Shown here one piece after another: positions 51,456 through 62,116 of a stretch of 64,000 bases of DNA (positions are counted from its first letter, which is position 1; the number at the start of each line of letters is the position of its first letter). The DNA comes from Microcystis elabens FACHB-917 (GTDB lineage Bacteria; Cyanobacteriota; Cyanobacteriia; PCC-6307; Cyanobiaceae): the NCBI RefSeq assembly GCF_014698445.1, contig NZ_JACJSZ010000004.1, positions 1-64,000 of the forward strand, given 5' to 3'. Under the pieces are notes generated by a model. The model did not search any database. It was given only the letters and a program-made list of their open reading frames with translations, and was not told the DNA's origin. A program made the position numbers and the translations under genes.

Positions 51456-52727
51456 GTGGATTTGCTGACGCTCCAGGAAAGCCTCGATGCTCTGGAAGTT
51501 CACTACCGTGATCTGCGCGAGCTCGGAGAGAAGCATCTCCAGAGACTGGAAGCCAGGGCAGAAGCGCTGACTTCCGAGCTGCAGACCCTGCGGCAGGCGA
51601 GGAGCCAGGAGCTGGCAGCCAAGGCCGACCGGATCCAGGAACTGGAGACGGAGCGGGTGGAGACCCTGCGGCAGTGGCAGCACGAGGCGGACGAGGTCCG
51701 TGAGGAGGCGGAGCGCCAGCGCCAGCAGGCGGAGGGTCTGCGCCGGGACATGGAGCTCGTGCAGCGGGAGCTGGCGGTGCAGCAGGCGACGCGGGAGCTG
51801 GAGCGTCAGAACTGGCAGGCTGAAGTGGAGCGGCTGTGCCATCAGCGGGACGAGGCGATCCGCGGGCGCCAGGAGCAGGAGGCCCAGCGCGAGCAGGCGG
51901 GCGAGGAGGCGGAGCGCCAGCGCCAGCAGGCGGAGGGTCTGCGCCGGGACATGGAGCTCGTGCAGCGGGAGCTGGCGGTGCAGCAGGCGACGCGGGAGCT
52001 GGAGCGTCAGAACTGGCAGGCTGAGGTGGAGCGGCTGTGCCATCAGCGGGACGAGGCGATCCGCGGGCGCCAGGAGCAGGAGGCCCAGCGCGAGCAGGCG
52101 GGCGAGGAGGCGGAGCGCCAGCGCCAGCAGGCGGAGGGTCTGCGCCGGGACATGGAGCTGCTGCAGCGGGAGCTGGCGCGGGTGCAGGGTGCGCTCCACG
52201 CTTCAGAGCGGACTTTTGACGCGGAGCGCGCCGGCTGGGAACAGGATCGTGGCGAGCTCATCGCTGAACGGGAGGACGGCCTCCGGTATCGAGGGCAGCT
52301 GGAGGCTGATCGCGATCAGGCCGCTCAGGAGGCCGCCAACCTGCGCCTGGAAAAGATGGAACTTCGCCAGGAGATCGAGGCGCTGCGGCAGGAAGCCGAA
52401 ACGCTGCGGCAGGACCTGGTGGATCGGCCGCCCTGCCCAGCGGCCGAGGTCGCTGCCGAACCTCCCCTTTCCCCAGGCACCGGCGCTGAGGTCAGGGCCC
52501 TCGAGGAACAACTCCGGCGGCAGAAGGAGCGCGCTGAGCTGTTGCAGCGGCAGATGCTGGAGCTGCAGGAGCAGTTGGAGCACGACTTTCTGGTCGCCCG
52601 GGCTCAGCCGGCCGGCAGGGTGGAACCGATGCTTCAGCCTCCCCCGCCGGAGCAGCCCCCTCTCTCCCCGACACGACAGGCGGAGGTGATCAACGGCAAC
52701 CGGGCCCGCCTCCTCTCCGTCCCCTGA
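51456..52727 (+). CDS. Long coiled-coil protein with 67-residue repeats
   Basis: The GTG at 51456 gives 423 residues and avoids most of the overlap with the divergent gene; a TTG at 51396 is the longest option. Nearly the whole protein is a predicted coiled coil rich in Glu, Gln, Arg and Leu, ending in a proline-rich tail. A 67-residue block (E-E-A-E-R-Q-R-Q-Q-A-E-G-L-R-R-D-M-E) is present twice in full and once in part. It may be a structural or scaffold component. The gene is followed by the alginate-lyase-like fusion. Confidence 0.75.
   Translation: MDLLTLQESLDALEVHYRDLRELGEKHLQRLEARAEALTSELQTLRQARSQELAAKADRIQELETERVETLRQWQHEADEVREEAERQRQQAEGLRRDMELVQRELAVQQATRELERQNWQAEVERLCHQRDEAIRGRQEQEAQREQAGEEAERQRQQAEGLRRDMELVQRELAVQQATRELERQNWQAEVERLCHQRDEAIRGRQEQEAQREQAGEEAERQRQQAEGLRRDMELLQRELARVQGALHASERTFDAERAGWEQDRGELIAEREDGLRYRGQLEADRDQAAQEAANLRLEKMELRQEIEALRQEAETLRQDLVDRPPCPAAEVAAEPPLSPGTGAEVRALEEQLRRQKERAELLQRQMLELQEQLEHDFLVARAQPAGRVEPMLQPPPPEQPPLSPTRQAEVINGNRARLLSVP
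51702..52180 (+). repeat. 201-bp tandem repeat, about 2.4 copies
   Basis: Copies begin at 51,702, 51,903 and 52,104. The first two are almost identical (I note one A/G difference), and the third diverges after about 70 bases. The unit is a multiple of three and encodes 67 residues, so copy number can change without a frameshift. The near identity points to recent expansion or ongoing homogenisation. Confidence 0.9.
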
Positions 52728-52755
52728 AACCAGTCCCGTCGGTAGCCCCCGCTCG

Positions 52756-54852
52756 ATGTCTGCCCGCCGCCTGCGTTCCGCCCTGCGCCAGCTGTTTCCA
52801 CCCCCGAGCGGGACGGTCGCCACTGCGGCACCGTCCCGCGGCCAGCTCCGGCCGATGGCGATCCTTGCCCGCATCCTCGGCAACGACGGCGCTCCGCTGC
52901 GGCCGCAGGGCACCACCCTGCGGCAGCTCCGGTTCGTGCTTGAACACGAACCGGAGCTGCCGGGCCTGGGAAAGCGCTGGCTGCTCCACCGCATTGCCGA
53001 CTCCGATCAGCGTCAGTTGCTGGTTGACCTGCTCGAACAGCATCGCCAGACCTGGAGCGAGATCCCTTTCGATGCCGGAGCCTACGCAGCCTGCTGGACA
53101 GACGACGGCTCGCTGCCACAGGAGCAGCACCCCTGGAGTCCTTCCTTCCCCCACCTGCCGGACGAGGACCAGAACAGGGTGCTCGATTACCTCTCCCGCC
53201 GCAAGAGCCTCTATCTCTTTGACCGCAACGCCGCTCTCAACCATGTTCTGCATCAGGCGGCCGCGGACGCCCGCTGGGTGTTCCCCTGGGATGGCGACTG
53301 CTTCCTCACGGCGCGTGCCTGGGAGGTGATCCGCCCCTTGCTGGACATGCCCCAGCTCGCCTACATCGCCGTGCCCTCGTCGTCGCTGGAGGACAGCCAG
53401 GCGCTGCTGGAGCGGATTGAGGAACCTCCCCTCGACCCCGGGGGGCTCCAGCTCGCGTTCGCCCGCGGTGCCCTCGCGACCTTCAATCCCCATCTGCGCG
53501 AGGCAGCCGGCGCGGAGTGGGATCTGCCGCACCGCCTCGCCATGGTCGTTCTTGCCGGCTCGGAGTCCGGCTGGCCCTGCCCCTGGGAGGCCCTCGATGC
53601 CACGCCGGTGGAGGATCGCGCGCAGCTTGTGCAGGTGGGCTGGACCTTCCGCCTGCCGCCGGTTCCGCTCGATGATCCCGGCCCATGGCGGCACACGATT
53701 CGACTCGTCGCCCGCAGGACCGATATGCGGCTTGTGGGAGAAGCGCTTGAGCGCCAGCCCCTGCGCTGCTGGACGGGGCTCGTCAGCGGCAGTGCCCCCA
53801 CCCCCGGCCTTGCTGCGATCGCCGCCAACGCCCGCGCCGTGCCGCCGCTCAGTGTCATCGACAAGCCGGAATCCCTCCCGGGGACACAGGCGCGCAGCTA
53901 CGTCAACGCCGTGCCGCACTGGCAGAGCCTGGCCGGCAGCGAGAGCGCCCTCGACCGTTTCGCCCTGCTCGCCGGCCATGGCCCCGCCTGCGGCGACGTG
54001 GCCCAGCACTACGACCGCGCCCGCCTGCAGCTGATGATCGACTGCGTCTGCGCGCTCGCCCTCGACGGCCATCTCAATGGCAGCGCGGATTCCCTCGAGC
54101 ACGCCCACCGCCTGGTGCGCACCTGGTTCATCGATCCGGCCACGGCGATGATTCCCGATGGCGCCTACTCCCGCCTCTCCGCCGTGGATCCGAGCCGCAA
54201 CGTGCTCGACGCGGCCATCGACTTCCGTGATCTCTATCCCCTGCTCGATGCCATCACGCTGCTGTCGCGCTCCGGCAGGCTCTCGAGCGCGGAAAGTCAG
54301 CAGCTCGATGAGTGGTTCGATGCCTTCCTCACCTGGTTAGCCGACGACAGTGGTGCGTTTCTGCGCGATCACAGCGGCAGCCCCGCCTGCACCTGGTATC
54401 ACCTGTTGATGCTGGCCATCGCCGCCTTCCGCGGGCGCAGGAATGTGGCTGCCCAGGTATTCGACAACCTCCCCGGCCTGCTGGATCGGCAGTTCCGCCC
54501 CGACGGCTCGCCCCGCTCTTCTTCGGCGGACGCGCCCCTGCGCCACGAGCACCTGTTCAACCTGCAGGCCTGGGCGAATCTCTCTGTGATTTGCCCCGCC
54601 CTCGGCCGCGACCTGCTCGCCTTCACCGACAGCAACGGCATCGGGCTGCAGCGCGCCTTTGCCCATGCCGCTCGTCACCTCCCCCAGGGACCTGCTGGTG
54701 AAGGCCTCAGCACCACCGACTGGTTCGCCGCCATGCAGACCATCAGCCTTGGGGGAGAGGGAGTGGTCGCTCCTGCGATTCCGCCCCTCCCGGAAGCCTG
54801 CAGCGGACTCCCTCCCTTCTGGAGCCTCTGCCGGGCGGTGCCACTGGAGTGA
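52756..54852 (+). CDS. Fusion of a glycosyltransferase-like domain and an alginate-lyase-like domain
   Basis: A 698-residue protein. The middle of the N-terminal half has D-R-N-A-A-L-N-H-V-L and F-P-W-D-G-D-C-F-L at about residues 157-183, as in GT-A-like enzymes. From about 410 on the sequence follows the alginate lyase (alpha/alpha barrel) pattern: W-F-I-D-P-A-T-A-M-I-P-D, then A-A-I-D-F-R-D-L-Y-P-L-L-D-A, G-S-P-A-C-T-W-Y-H-L-L, and R-H-E-H-L-F-N-L-Q-A-W. Typical members are periplasmic, but no signal peptide is evident here. It may trim or remodel the polysaccharide made by the block. Confidence 0.75.
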   Translation: MSARRLRSALRQLFPPPSGTVATAAPSRGQLRPMAILARILGNDGAPLRPQGTTLRQLRFVLEHEPELPGLGKRWLLHRIADSDQRQLLVDLLEQHRQTWSEIPFDAGAYAACWTDDGSLPQEQHPWSPSFPHLPDEDQNRVLDYLSRRKSLYLFDRNAALNHVLHQAAADARWVFPWDGDCFLTARAWEVIRPLLDMPQLAYIAVPSSSLEDSQALLERIEEPPLDPGGLQLAFARGALATFNPHLREAAGAEWDLPHRLAMVVLAGSESGWPCPWEALDATPVEDRAQLVQVGWTFRLPPVPLDDPGPWRHTIRLVARRTDMRLVGEALERQPLRCWTGLVSGSAPTPGLAAIAANARAVPPLSVIDKPESLPGTQARSYVNAVPHWQSLAGSESALDRFALLAGHGPACGDVAQHYDRARLQLMIDCVCALALDGHLNGSADSLEHAHRLVRTWFIDPATAMIPDGAYSRLSAVDPSRNVLDAAIDFRDLYPLLDAITLLSRSGRLSSAESQQLDEWFDAFLTWLADDSGAFLRDHSGSPACTWYHLLMLAIAAFRGRRNVAAQVFDNLPGLLDRQFRPDGSPRSSSADAPLRHEHLFNLQAWANLSVICPALGRDLLAFTDSNGIGLQRAFAHAARHLPQGPAGEGLSTTDWFAAMQTISLGGEGVVAPAIPPLPEACSGLPPFWSLCRAVPLE

Positions 54853-55078
54853 TCGTGACAGACACTCCTCAGACCTCACCCCCTCGGCGCCGCTTGCAAC
54901 CCGCCGCATCGCCTCCAGCACGTTGTCGCGGCTGTTGAACGCTCAGAGGCGGCAGCAGCCCCATGATGCCCTCAGCCTCACCGGCGGCCTCGGCATCAGC
55001 CAGCGCCAGGAACTGGCCGTGGCCGGCATCGCGGCGGGCCAGGGGCTCTACACCAGGGTGAATCACCACTTCTGAGCT

Positions 55079-57763
55079 TCAGGCACCGCCCAGTTGGGCG
55101 GCCAGCCGGTTTCGCGCCTCCGCCAGCGCCCCATCGAGGGCGGCACCGTCGCGGCCGCCCGCCTGGGCCAGCTGCGGCCGGCCGCCGCCGCCGCCGCCGC
55201 AGAGGCGGGCGATACCGCCGATGAAGGCCCCCGCCTTGACGCCGGCGGCCACCACTGCGGTGCCGAAGGCCGCCACCAGGATCACCTTGCCCAGCTCCCC
55301 CGGGTCCGGCAGGCCGCCGAGCACAACCGCCGCCCCCTCGCCGAGCTGCTGCTGCAGGCGCTGGGCCGCCTCCTGGAGGCCCGCACCATCGACGCCATCG
55401 AGGCGCTCCACCAGCAGCCGATGGGTGCCGAGCGCGTCGGCCCGCTCCGCCAGGGCACTGGCCTTGGCCGCCGCCAGGGCCCCCCGCGCCGCCGCCAGCT
55501 CCTTGAGGCTGGACCTGAGCTCCTCGGCCTGAAGGGCAACCCGCTCGAGGATGTCACCGGGCTGGGCCTTGAAGCGGTCGGCCAGCTCGCGCACCACCCG
55601 GTCGCGCTCCCGCAGGTAGGGGAGCAGGGCGGGACCCGCCACCGCTTCGATGCGGCGGATGCCCGCCGCCACCCCCGTCTCGGAAACGATGCGCAACAGG
55701 CCGATTTCGGCGGTGTTGGCCACATGGGTGCCGCCGCACAGTTCCATCGAGACGCCGGGGACATCCACCACCCGCACGGTCTCGCCGTACTTCTCCCCGA
55801 ACATGGCCACGGCCCCAGCGGCCCGGGCCCGCTCCAGGGCCATCTCCGCCACCTCCAGGGGGTGAGCCTCGGCGATCCAGCCATTGACCAGATCCTCGAC
55901 CTGCTCCAGTTCGGCCGGTGTCAGGGCCCGGGGGCAGTGGAAATCGAAGCGAAGCCGGTCGAAGTCCACCAGGGATCCCGCCTGGGAGATGCCGTCGTCA
56001 ACCACCTGCTTGAGGGCCGCCTGCAGCAGGTGGGTGGCGGTGTGGTGGGCCTGGGCGCGGCGGCGGCAGCTGCGGTCCACCCGGGCCTGCACCACATCGC
56101 CCACCGCCAGGTGGCCGCGCTCGATCCGGCCGCTGTGCACGAACACGCTGCGGTTGCGGCTCACCGCCTCGATGGCCACGATCACCCCCGCCTCGACACC
56201 GCCACCCCCCTCTCCGGCCAGCAGCACGCCCCGGTCGCCCACCTGGCCGCCGGATTCGCCGTAGAAGGGGGTGCTGTCGAGCACGATCTGCACCGCATCT
56301 CCGGCGGCGGCCGCGGTGGCCGGTTCGCCGTTCACCACCAGGGCCAGCACGCAGGCCGCCTGGTCGAGGGCCTCGTAGCCGCGGAAGTCGGTGGGCTCCA
56401 GGGCGCCGGCCACCTGCTCGATCGCCCCCTGCAGGGTGAGGTCGATGCTCACGGCCGCCGCCTTGGCCCGCTGCCGCTGGCGCTCCATGGCCGCCTCGAA
56501 GCCCTCCAGATCCACCGTCAGGCCGTGCTCCTCGGCGATCTCCTCGGTGAGCTCCAGCGGGAAGCCGTAGGTGTCGTAGAGCTCGAAGGCCGCCTCGCCG
56601 CTGATGCGCTCCGGCCGGGCCGCGAGCACCTCGGCCAGCAGCTTCTCGCCCCGCTCCAGGGTGTCGAGGAAGCGGGCCTCCTCCCGCACCAGTTCGGCCA
56701 GGATCAGCCCACGCCGCTCCGGCAGCAGGGGATGGGCCGGGGCCATCAGGGCGATCGCCGCCTCGCCCATGGCCTCCAGGAAGGGGCGATCGATGTCCAG
56801 CAGCCGGCCATGGCGCACCACTCGGCGCAGCAGTCGGCGCAGCACGTAGCCCCGGCCCAGGTTGGATGCGGTGACGCCGTCGGCGATCAGCTGGGTGATG
56901 GCCCGGCTGTGGTCGCCGATCACCTTGAGGGAGGTCTGGGCGCGGCCGTCGAGACTGCGGTAGTCGACCCCCGCCAACGCGGCGGCGGCCTCGATCAGGG
57001 GATAGATGAGGTCGGTCTCGTAGTTGTTCGGCACCTGCTGCAGGATCTGGGCCATGCGCTCCAGACCCATGCCGGTGTCGATGCTGCGGCGGGCCAGGGG
57101 CGTCAGGGCCCCGGCCGCGTCGCGGTTGTACTGCATGAACACCAGGTTGTAGAACTCGATGAAGCGGCTGTCGTCCTCCAGATCGATGCCGTCGTCGCCC
57201 CGTTCGGGGTGGAAGTCGTAGTAGATCTCAGAGCAGGGGCCGCAGGGGCCGGTGGGGCCGGAGGCCCAGAAATTGTCGGCCTCGTCCATGCGGACGATCC
57301 GCTTCGGATCGACACCCACGGCATCCCGCCAGATGGCGGCGGCCTCGTCGTCCTCCCGGAAGACGCTGACCACCAGATGGGCGGGGTCAAGGCCGAACAC
57401 TTCGGTGATGAGCTCCCAGGCCCAGGCGATCGCCTCCTCCTTGAAGTAATCGCCGAAGGAGAAGTTCCCCAGCATCTCGAAGAAAGTGTGGTGCCGGGCG
57501 GTGCGGCCCACGTTCTCGATGTCGTTGGTGCGGATGCACTTCTGGCTGCTGGTGGCCCGCGGCGCCGGTGGCGCGGCCTGGCCGAGGAACACCGGCTTGA
57601 ACGGCAGCATGCCGGCGATGGTGAGCAGAACCGTCGGGTCGTCGGGCACGAGGGAGGCGCTGGCCATCCTCCGGTGCCCCCGCGCTTCGTAGAACGCCAG
57701 GAAGGCCTCCCGGATCTCGGCGCCGCTGCGGGGCCGGGGGGGGGTGGGGTCGGCAGCCATCAC
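55079..57763 (-). CDS. alaS: Alanyl-tRNA synthetase
   Basis: An 894-residue class II synthetase charging tRNA(Ala). The N-terminal catalytic part has the start pattern [10 protein letters not shown] and motif-2 [15 protein letters not shown]. The editing domain carries the zinc ligands H-H-T-A-T-H and C-G-G-T-H. The C-terminal C-Ala region ends in the glycine-rich C-G-G-G-G-G-G-R-P. Start at 57763 or the next ATG at 57760. The glutaminase remnant lies just upstream on the same strand. Confidence 0.97.
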   Translation of the reverse strand: MMAADPTPPRPRSGAEIREAFLAFYEARGHRRMASASLVPDDPTVLLTIAGMLPFKPVFLGQAAPPAPRATSSQKCIRTNDIENVGRTARHHTFFEMLGNFSFGDYFKEEAIAWAWELITEVFGLDPAHLVVSVFREDDEAAAIWRDAVGVDPKRIVRMDEADNFWASGPTGPCGPCSEIYYDFHPERGDDGIDLEDDSRFIEFYNLVFMQYNRDAAGALTPLARRSIDTGMGLERMAQILQQVPNNYETDLIYPLIEAAAALAGVDYRSLDGRAQTSLKVIGDHSRAITQLIADGVTASNLGRGYVLRRLLRRVVRHGRLLDIDRPFLEAMGEAAIALMAPAHPLLPERRGLILAELVREEARFLDTLERGEKLLAEVLAARPERISGEAAFELYDTYGFPLELTEEIAEEHGLTVDLEGFEAAMERQRQRAKAAAVSIDLTLQGAIEQVAGALEPTDFRGYEALDQAACVLALVVNGEPATAAAAGDAVQIVLDSTPFYGESGGQVGDRGVLLAGEGGGGVEAGVIVAIEAVSRNRSVFVHSGRIERGHLAVGDVVQARVDRSCRRRAQAHHTATHLLQAALKQVVDDGISQAGSLVDFDRLRFDFHCPRALTPAELEQVEDLVNGWIAEAHPLEVAEMALERARAAGAVAMFGEKYGETVRVVDVPGVSMELCGGTHVANTAEIGLLRIVSETGVAAGIRRIEAVAGPALLPYLRERDRVVRELADRFKAQPGDILERVALQAEELRSSLKELAAARGALAAAKASALAERADALGTHRLLVERLDGVDGAGLQEAAQRLQQQLGEGAAVVLGGLPDPGELGKVILVAAFGTAVVAAGVKAGAFIGGIARLCGGGGGGRPQLAQAGGRDGAALDGALAEARNRLAAQLGGA

Positions 57764-57839
57764 GACGACGCAGGCAGAGGTGCTGGGACAGGCATGATCG
57801 CCCAGCGCCGGGGGCCGGGGCGGCCCGGCGGCTTCAGTG

Positions 57840-58480
57840 GTGCTCCATCAGCGTCAGCTGGACGCTGGTCTGGCTGAGCTTGGCGCCCATGTCGCAGTGG
57901 GATGGCAGACCCCATCGCCGGTCTTGATGTCGAGGGCGATGTCGAACGAAGCGGACCGCACCAGGAACAGCTCGTCGCGGGGATCCCCGCTCAGGTCGGT
58001 GGCCACCGCATCGGGCGGCGGGGAGGACCACGGAGCTGACGATCCAGCAGCCCCGAGGATTCCAACGGACACTCGCTCACGTGGGCCAGATCGGGAATGA
58101 GGACGCCAACGTGATGGCTGAGCCGCCCAAACCGCCGGCCAGCGGCTCACTGCCGCCGATATCGAGCACCACCTGGACGTGGATGATGCGCACATCATTG
58201 CGATGGGGCGCCAGAATCTGCAGCCCCCGCACGCTGTTGCCGAAGCCGTCGAGCGACGGGGAAGAGGTGGCGATGCCGAGCCGTCCACGGATCACCGCCA
58301 GGACGCCGCCGGCGACCCCGCTCCTGGCCGGAATTCCGACGTCGTGGAGCCACTGCCCGGCGAAGTCGTATGTGCCGCAGGTGCCCATCAGCGCCAGCAC
58401 CCGCACGGTGATGTGGTGGGAGAGGATCTGCCGGAGCAGGGCCCTGCCGGGCGACAGGAGACATGGCAGGCGGGTCATGC
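57840..58480 (-). pseudogene. Glutaminase C-terminal remnant, frameshifted
   Basis: The segment from 58,478 encodes V-L-A-L-M-G-T-C-G-T-Y-D-F-A-G-Q-W-L and V-G-I-P-A-R-S-G-V-A-G-G-V-L-A-V, then G-N-S-V-R-G, the unmistakable C-terminal half of glutaminase A. The N-terminal catalytic Ser/Lys part is absent, and downstream pieces (F-D-I-A-L-D-I-K-T-G-D-G-V near 57,930) are in other frames. The enzyme would hydrolyse glutamine to glutamate; this copy is inactive. Confidence 0.8.
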
Positions 58481-58571
58481 TGGCCGGGTCGAGCTGGGTG
58501 GCCGGCTGGACAACTCAGCCCCACTCAATAAAGTGGGCCTGCCGGTGGCCAGGCATGATCGGGCCATCGCC

Positions 58572-59021
58572 ATGGCCTTGCCGTTGACCCAGGCGTCCGA
58601 CGATTCCCGTGCCCGTCTGCGGCTTCAGTCCCTGTCGTGGGCGCTGTCGGGCGGCCTTGCCGCTGCCCTGATCGGCCTGGCTGCCGGCCTGGAGAGCGGG
58701 CTGCGGTCAGCGGGCTGCGGCTTCCTCTACGGCCTGCTGGCCTTCCACCTCCAGCGTGTTGATCCGGATGACGACCACCTTGCCGCCGGCCTGGTGGGGG
58801 CGGTCTGCGGCATCCGCAGCCTCGGCGGGCCCGTGGCGGACAGCTCCCTGGCCCTGCCGGTCCCGACGATCCAGTCCCTCCTGCACCAGCCCCTGGGCAG
58901 CGGGGCGATCGGCGGGGTGGTGGAGCTGGTGCGGGGCTGGCTGCCGCTCTGGCTGCCCCTCATCGGCAGCGCCCTGGTGCTGCAGGCCGCCCAGCGCCTC
59001 CTGCCCGCCCTGCGGCCATGA
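58572..59021 (+). CDS. Small hydrophobic membrane protein
   Basis: A 149-residue protein from the ATG at 58572. It has three or four apolar stretches (S-W-A-L-S-G-G-L-A-A-A-L-I-G-L-A, then A-G-L-V-G-A-V-C-G-I and W-L-P-L-W-L-P-L-I-G-S-A-L-V-L) and no charged catalytic motif. It overlaps the SNF2 helicase start by 4 bases (ATGA), so the two are co-translated, though a functional link is not obvious. Upstream frame extension runs through the glutaminase remnant and is rejected. Confidence 0.72.
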   Translation: MALPLTQASDDSRARLRLQSLSWALSGGLAAALIGLAAGLESGLRSAGCGFLYGLLAFHLQRVDPDDDHLAAGLVGAVCGIRSLGGPVADSSLALPVPTIQSLLHQPLGSGAIGGVVELVRGWLPLWLPLIGSALVLQAAQRLLPALRP

Positions 59022-62000
59022 GCCTGCTGCACGCCACCTGGCTGTTTCCGCCGGAAGGGGCCGGCGGGCGGCTGCTGCTCTGGGCCGACACCTGGAGGGT
59101 CGCCGCTCCGGTCGCCCCCCTGCGCACCGTTCCCGACCATCCCCTGTCCCTCAGCGTCGACGATCTGGGGGCCTGGCTCGACGACCATGGCCTCTGGTCG
59201 GAGGCCTTCCGGCCGGCGGAGGCCCAGCTCACCCTGCCCAGCCGCAGCCAGGGGGCCCGGGGCCGCCGCAAGGCGGCCAGTGAAGGCCTGGCGGCCTGGA
59301 GCGGCCTGCCCCTGCAGGCCGGCGAGCCGATCCCGAAGGAGGTGCAGTGGTGGCCCTGGCGGGTGGAGGGCCTGGCCCTCGATCCGGCGGGGGCGGGCGA
59401 ATGGCTCGCCGGGCTGCCCCTCTCCGGCGACGACCCCGGCCTGGCGGACGATCTGCGCTGGTGGAGCCATCTGGAGCGCTGGGCCCTGAGCCTGATCGCC
59501 CGCGGCCGCTGGCTACCCCAGGTGGAGGAGGACCGGGCCCGCTGGCTGCCCCTGCTCAACCGGGAAGGGGACCGGCGCCGGCTGGAGGAACTGGCCATCC
59601 GGCTGCCCCAGGTGGCCACCTGCGCCATGGCCCCCGGCGCCCAGGGGGAAGGGGCTCTGGCCTGCCGGCGCCCCGGCAGCGGCCGGCTGCGGGTGGCCAG
59701 CCTGCTGGAGGCGCTGCTCGACGGCCAGCTGCGGGCCGGCTTCCGCCCCCCCACCGATGGTCTCGATCCCCTCCTGGGGGCCTGGCAGAAGGCCCTCGGC
59801 CCCGGTCCCGGCCGGCTCGACCTGGACGAGGAGGAGCGGGAGCGGCTGACGGTGGCCACCCACCACTGGCGCGAGGCGGTGGCGGGGCGCGTGGCGCCGG
59901 CCCGCGCCTGCCTGGAGCTGTTCACCCCCGGGGAGGGCGGGGAGCTCTGGGAGCTGCGCTTCTCCCTGCAGGCGGAGGCCGATCCGAGCCTGCGCGTGCC
60001 GGCCCGCACCGTCTGGAATGCCGGCGACGGCCGGCTTCAGCTCGGGGAAGTGGACGTGGCCGAACCGGGCCAGCTGCTGCTGGAGGGCCTGGGCCGGGCC
60101 CTGCAGGTGTTCGAGCCGATCGGGCGGGGTCTCGATGCGGCGGCGCCGGAAACGATGCAGCTCACTCCGGCCGAGGCGTTCGTGCTGGTGCGCACCGCCG
60201 CCGCCCTGCTGCGGGATGTGGGTGTCGGCGTGGTGCTGCCGGCCAGCCTCAGCGGCGGACTGGCCAGTCGCCTGGGCCTGGCGATCGAAGCCGAGCTGCC
60301 CGAGCGTTCCCGCGGCTTCTCCCTGGGGGAGAGCCTCCAGTGGAGCTGGGAGCTGATGATCGGCGGGGTCACGCTCACCTTGCGGGACCTGGAGCGCCTC
60401 TCCGCCAAGCGCAGTCCGCTGGTGCAGCACAAGGGGGCCTGGATCGAGCTGCGGCCCAGCGATCTCAAGAACGCCGAGCGCTTCTGCGCGGCCGATCCCA
60501 GCCTCAGCCTCGACGATGCCCTGCGGCTGACCGCCAGCGACGGCGACACCCTGATGCGGCTGCCGGTGCACCGGTTCAGCGCCGGGCCACGGCTGCATGC
60601 CGTTCTGGAGCAGTACCACCAGCAGAAGGCCCCGGATCCCCTGCCGGCCCCGGAGGGCTTCGCCGGCCAGCTGCGCCCCTACCAGGAGCGGGGCCTGGGC
60701 TGGCTGGCCTTCCTGCACCGCTTCGACCAGGGGGCCTGCCTGGCCGACGACATGGGCCTGGGCAAAACGGTCCAGCTGCTGGCCTTCCTGCAGCACCTCA
60801 AGGTGGAGCAGGAGCTGAAGCGACCCGTCCTGCTGGTGGCCCCCACCTCGGTGCTCACCAACTGGAAGCGGGAGGCGGCGGGCTTCACTCCGGACCTGGA
60901 GGTGCGGGAGCACTACGGCCCGCGCCGGCCCGCCACCCCCGAAAAGCTGGCCAAGGCCCTGGACGAAGTGGATCTGGTGCTCACCAGCTACGGGCTGCTG
61001 CAGCGCGACAGCGAACTGCTCGAAACCATCGACTGGCAGGGCGTGGTGATCGACGAAGCCCAGGCGATCAAGAACCCCTCGGCCAAGCAGAGCCAGGCGG
61101 CCCGCGACCTGGCCCGTCCCGGCAAGCAGGGCCGCTTCCGCATCGCCCTTACCGGCACCCCCGTCGAGAACCGGGTGAGCGAGCTGTGGGCCCTGATGGA
61201 CTTCCTCAACCCACGGGTGCTGGGGGAGGAGGGCTTCTTCCGTCAGCGCTACCGGCTGCCGATCGAACGCTACGGCGACATGAGTTCCCTGCGCGATCTC
61301 AAGGCCCGGGTCGGCCCGTTCATCCTGCGGCGCCTCAAGACCGACCGCTCGATCATCTCCGACCTGCCCGAGAAGGTGGAGCTGCGCGAATGGGTGGGGC
61401 TGTCGGCGGAGCAGAGCCGGCTCTACCGCAGGACCGTGGACGAGAGCCTCGACGCCATCGCCCGCGCCCCCCTGGGCCAGCGCCACGGCCAGGTGCTTTC
61501 CCTGCTCACCCGGCTCAAGCAGATCTGCAACCACCCGGCCCTGGCCCTCAAGGAGAGCGGGGTCGACAACGGCTTCGCCGGCCGCAGCGCCAAGGTGCTG
61601 CGGCTGGAGGAGATCCTCGAGGAGGTGATCGAGGCGGGCGACCGGGCCCTGCTGTTCACCCAGTTCGCCGAATGGGGCCACCTGCTCAAGGTCTACCTGG
61701 AGCAGCGCTGGCGTCAGGACGTGCCCTTCCTGCACGGGGGCAGCAGCAAGACCGATCGCCAGGCGATGGTGGATCGCTTCCAGGAGGATCCCCGCGGTCC
61801 CCAGCTGTTCCTCCTCTCGCTCAAGGCAGGGGGTGTGGGTCTCAACCTCACCCGGGCCAGTCACGTGTTCCACATCGACCGATGGTGGAACCCGGCGGTG
61901 GAGAACCAGGCCACCGACCGGGCTTACCGCATCGGCCAGACCAACCGCGTGCTGGTGCACAAGTTCATCACCAGCGGCTCGGTGGAGGAGAAGATCGACC

Positions 62001-62116
62001 GCATGATCCAGGAGAAGTCAAAGCTGGCCGCCGACATCGTCGGCAGCGGCGAGGAGTGGCTCGGGGGCCTCGAAGTGGGCCAGCTGCGGGACCTGGTGGC
62101 CCTGGAGGAAAGCTAG
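59018..62116 (+). CDS. SNF2-family DNA helicase/translocase
   Basis: A 1,032-residue Swi2/Snf2 ATPase. The N-terminal 500 residues are the SNF2-associated region typical of bacterial RapA-like proteins. The motor has D-D-M-G-L-G-K-T at about 573-580, V-V-I-D-E-A-Q in place of [13 protein letters not shown], and in the second lobe [12 protein letters not shown] and R-A-Y-R-I-G-Q. The family remodels protein-DNA or transcription complexes without strand separation. In picocyanobacteria it is usually near a SWIM zinc-finger protein, as here (63,255), suggesting a joint function. It ends 4 bases into the convergent desaturase stop. Confidence 0.94.
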   Translation: MSLLHATWLFPPEGAGGRLLLWADTWRVAAPVAPLRTVPDHPLSLSVDDLGAWLDDHGLWSEAFRPAEAQLTLPSRSQGARGRRKAASEGLAAWSGLPLQAGEPIPKEVQWWPWRVEGLALDPAGAGEWLAGLPLSGDDPGLADDLRWWSHLERWALSLIARGRWLPQVEEDRARWLPLLNREGDRRRLEELAIRLPQVATCAMAPGAQGEGALACRRPGSGRLRVASLLEALLDGQLRAGFRPPTDGLDPLLGAWQKALGPGPGRLDLDEEERERLTVATHHWREAVAGRVAPARACLELFTPGEGGELWELRFSLQAEADPSLRVPARTVWNAGDGRLQLGEVDVAEPGQLLLEGLGRALQVFEPIGRGLDAAAPETMQLTPAEAFVLVRTAAALLRDVGVGVVLPASLSGGLASRLGLAIEAELPERSRGFSLGESLQWSWELMIGGVTLTLRDLERLSAKRSPLVQHKGAWIELRPSDLKNAERFCAADPSLSLDDALRLTASDGDTLMRLPVHRFSAGPRLHAVLEQYHQQKAPDPLPAPEGFAGQLRPYQERGLGWLAFLHRFDQGACLADDMGLGKTVQLLAFLQHLKVEQELKRPVLLVAPTSVLTNWKREAAGFTPDLEVREHYGPRRPATPEKLAKALDEVDLVLTSYGLLQRDSELLETIDWQGVVIDEAQAIKNPSAKQSQAARDLARPGKQGRFRIALTGTPVENRVSELWALMDFLNPRVLGEEGFFRQRYRLPIERYGDMSSLRDLKARVGPFILRRLKTDRSIISDLPEKVELREWVGLSAEQSRLYRRTVDESLDAIARAPLGQRHGQVLSLLTRLKQICNHPALALKESGVDNGFAGRSAKVLRLEEILEEVIEAGDRALLFTQFAEWGHLLKVYLEQRWRQDVPFLHGGSSKTDRQAMVDRFQEDPRGPQLFLLSLKAGGVGLNLTRASHVFHIDRWWNPAVENQATDRAYRIGQTNRVLVHKFITSGSVEEKIDRMIQEKSKLAADIVGSGEEWLGGLEVGQLRDLVALEES

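Noticed and set aside
54860-55075. Short + frame ending R-V-N-H-H-F before alaS as a gene
   Set aside because: No start with a ribosome-binding site, no recognised family, and it only extends the lyase-region sequence in another frame; at most a remnant.
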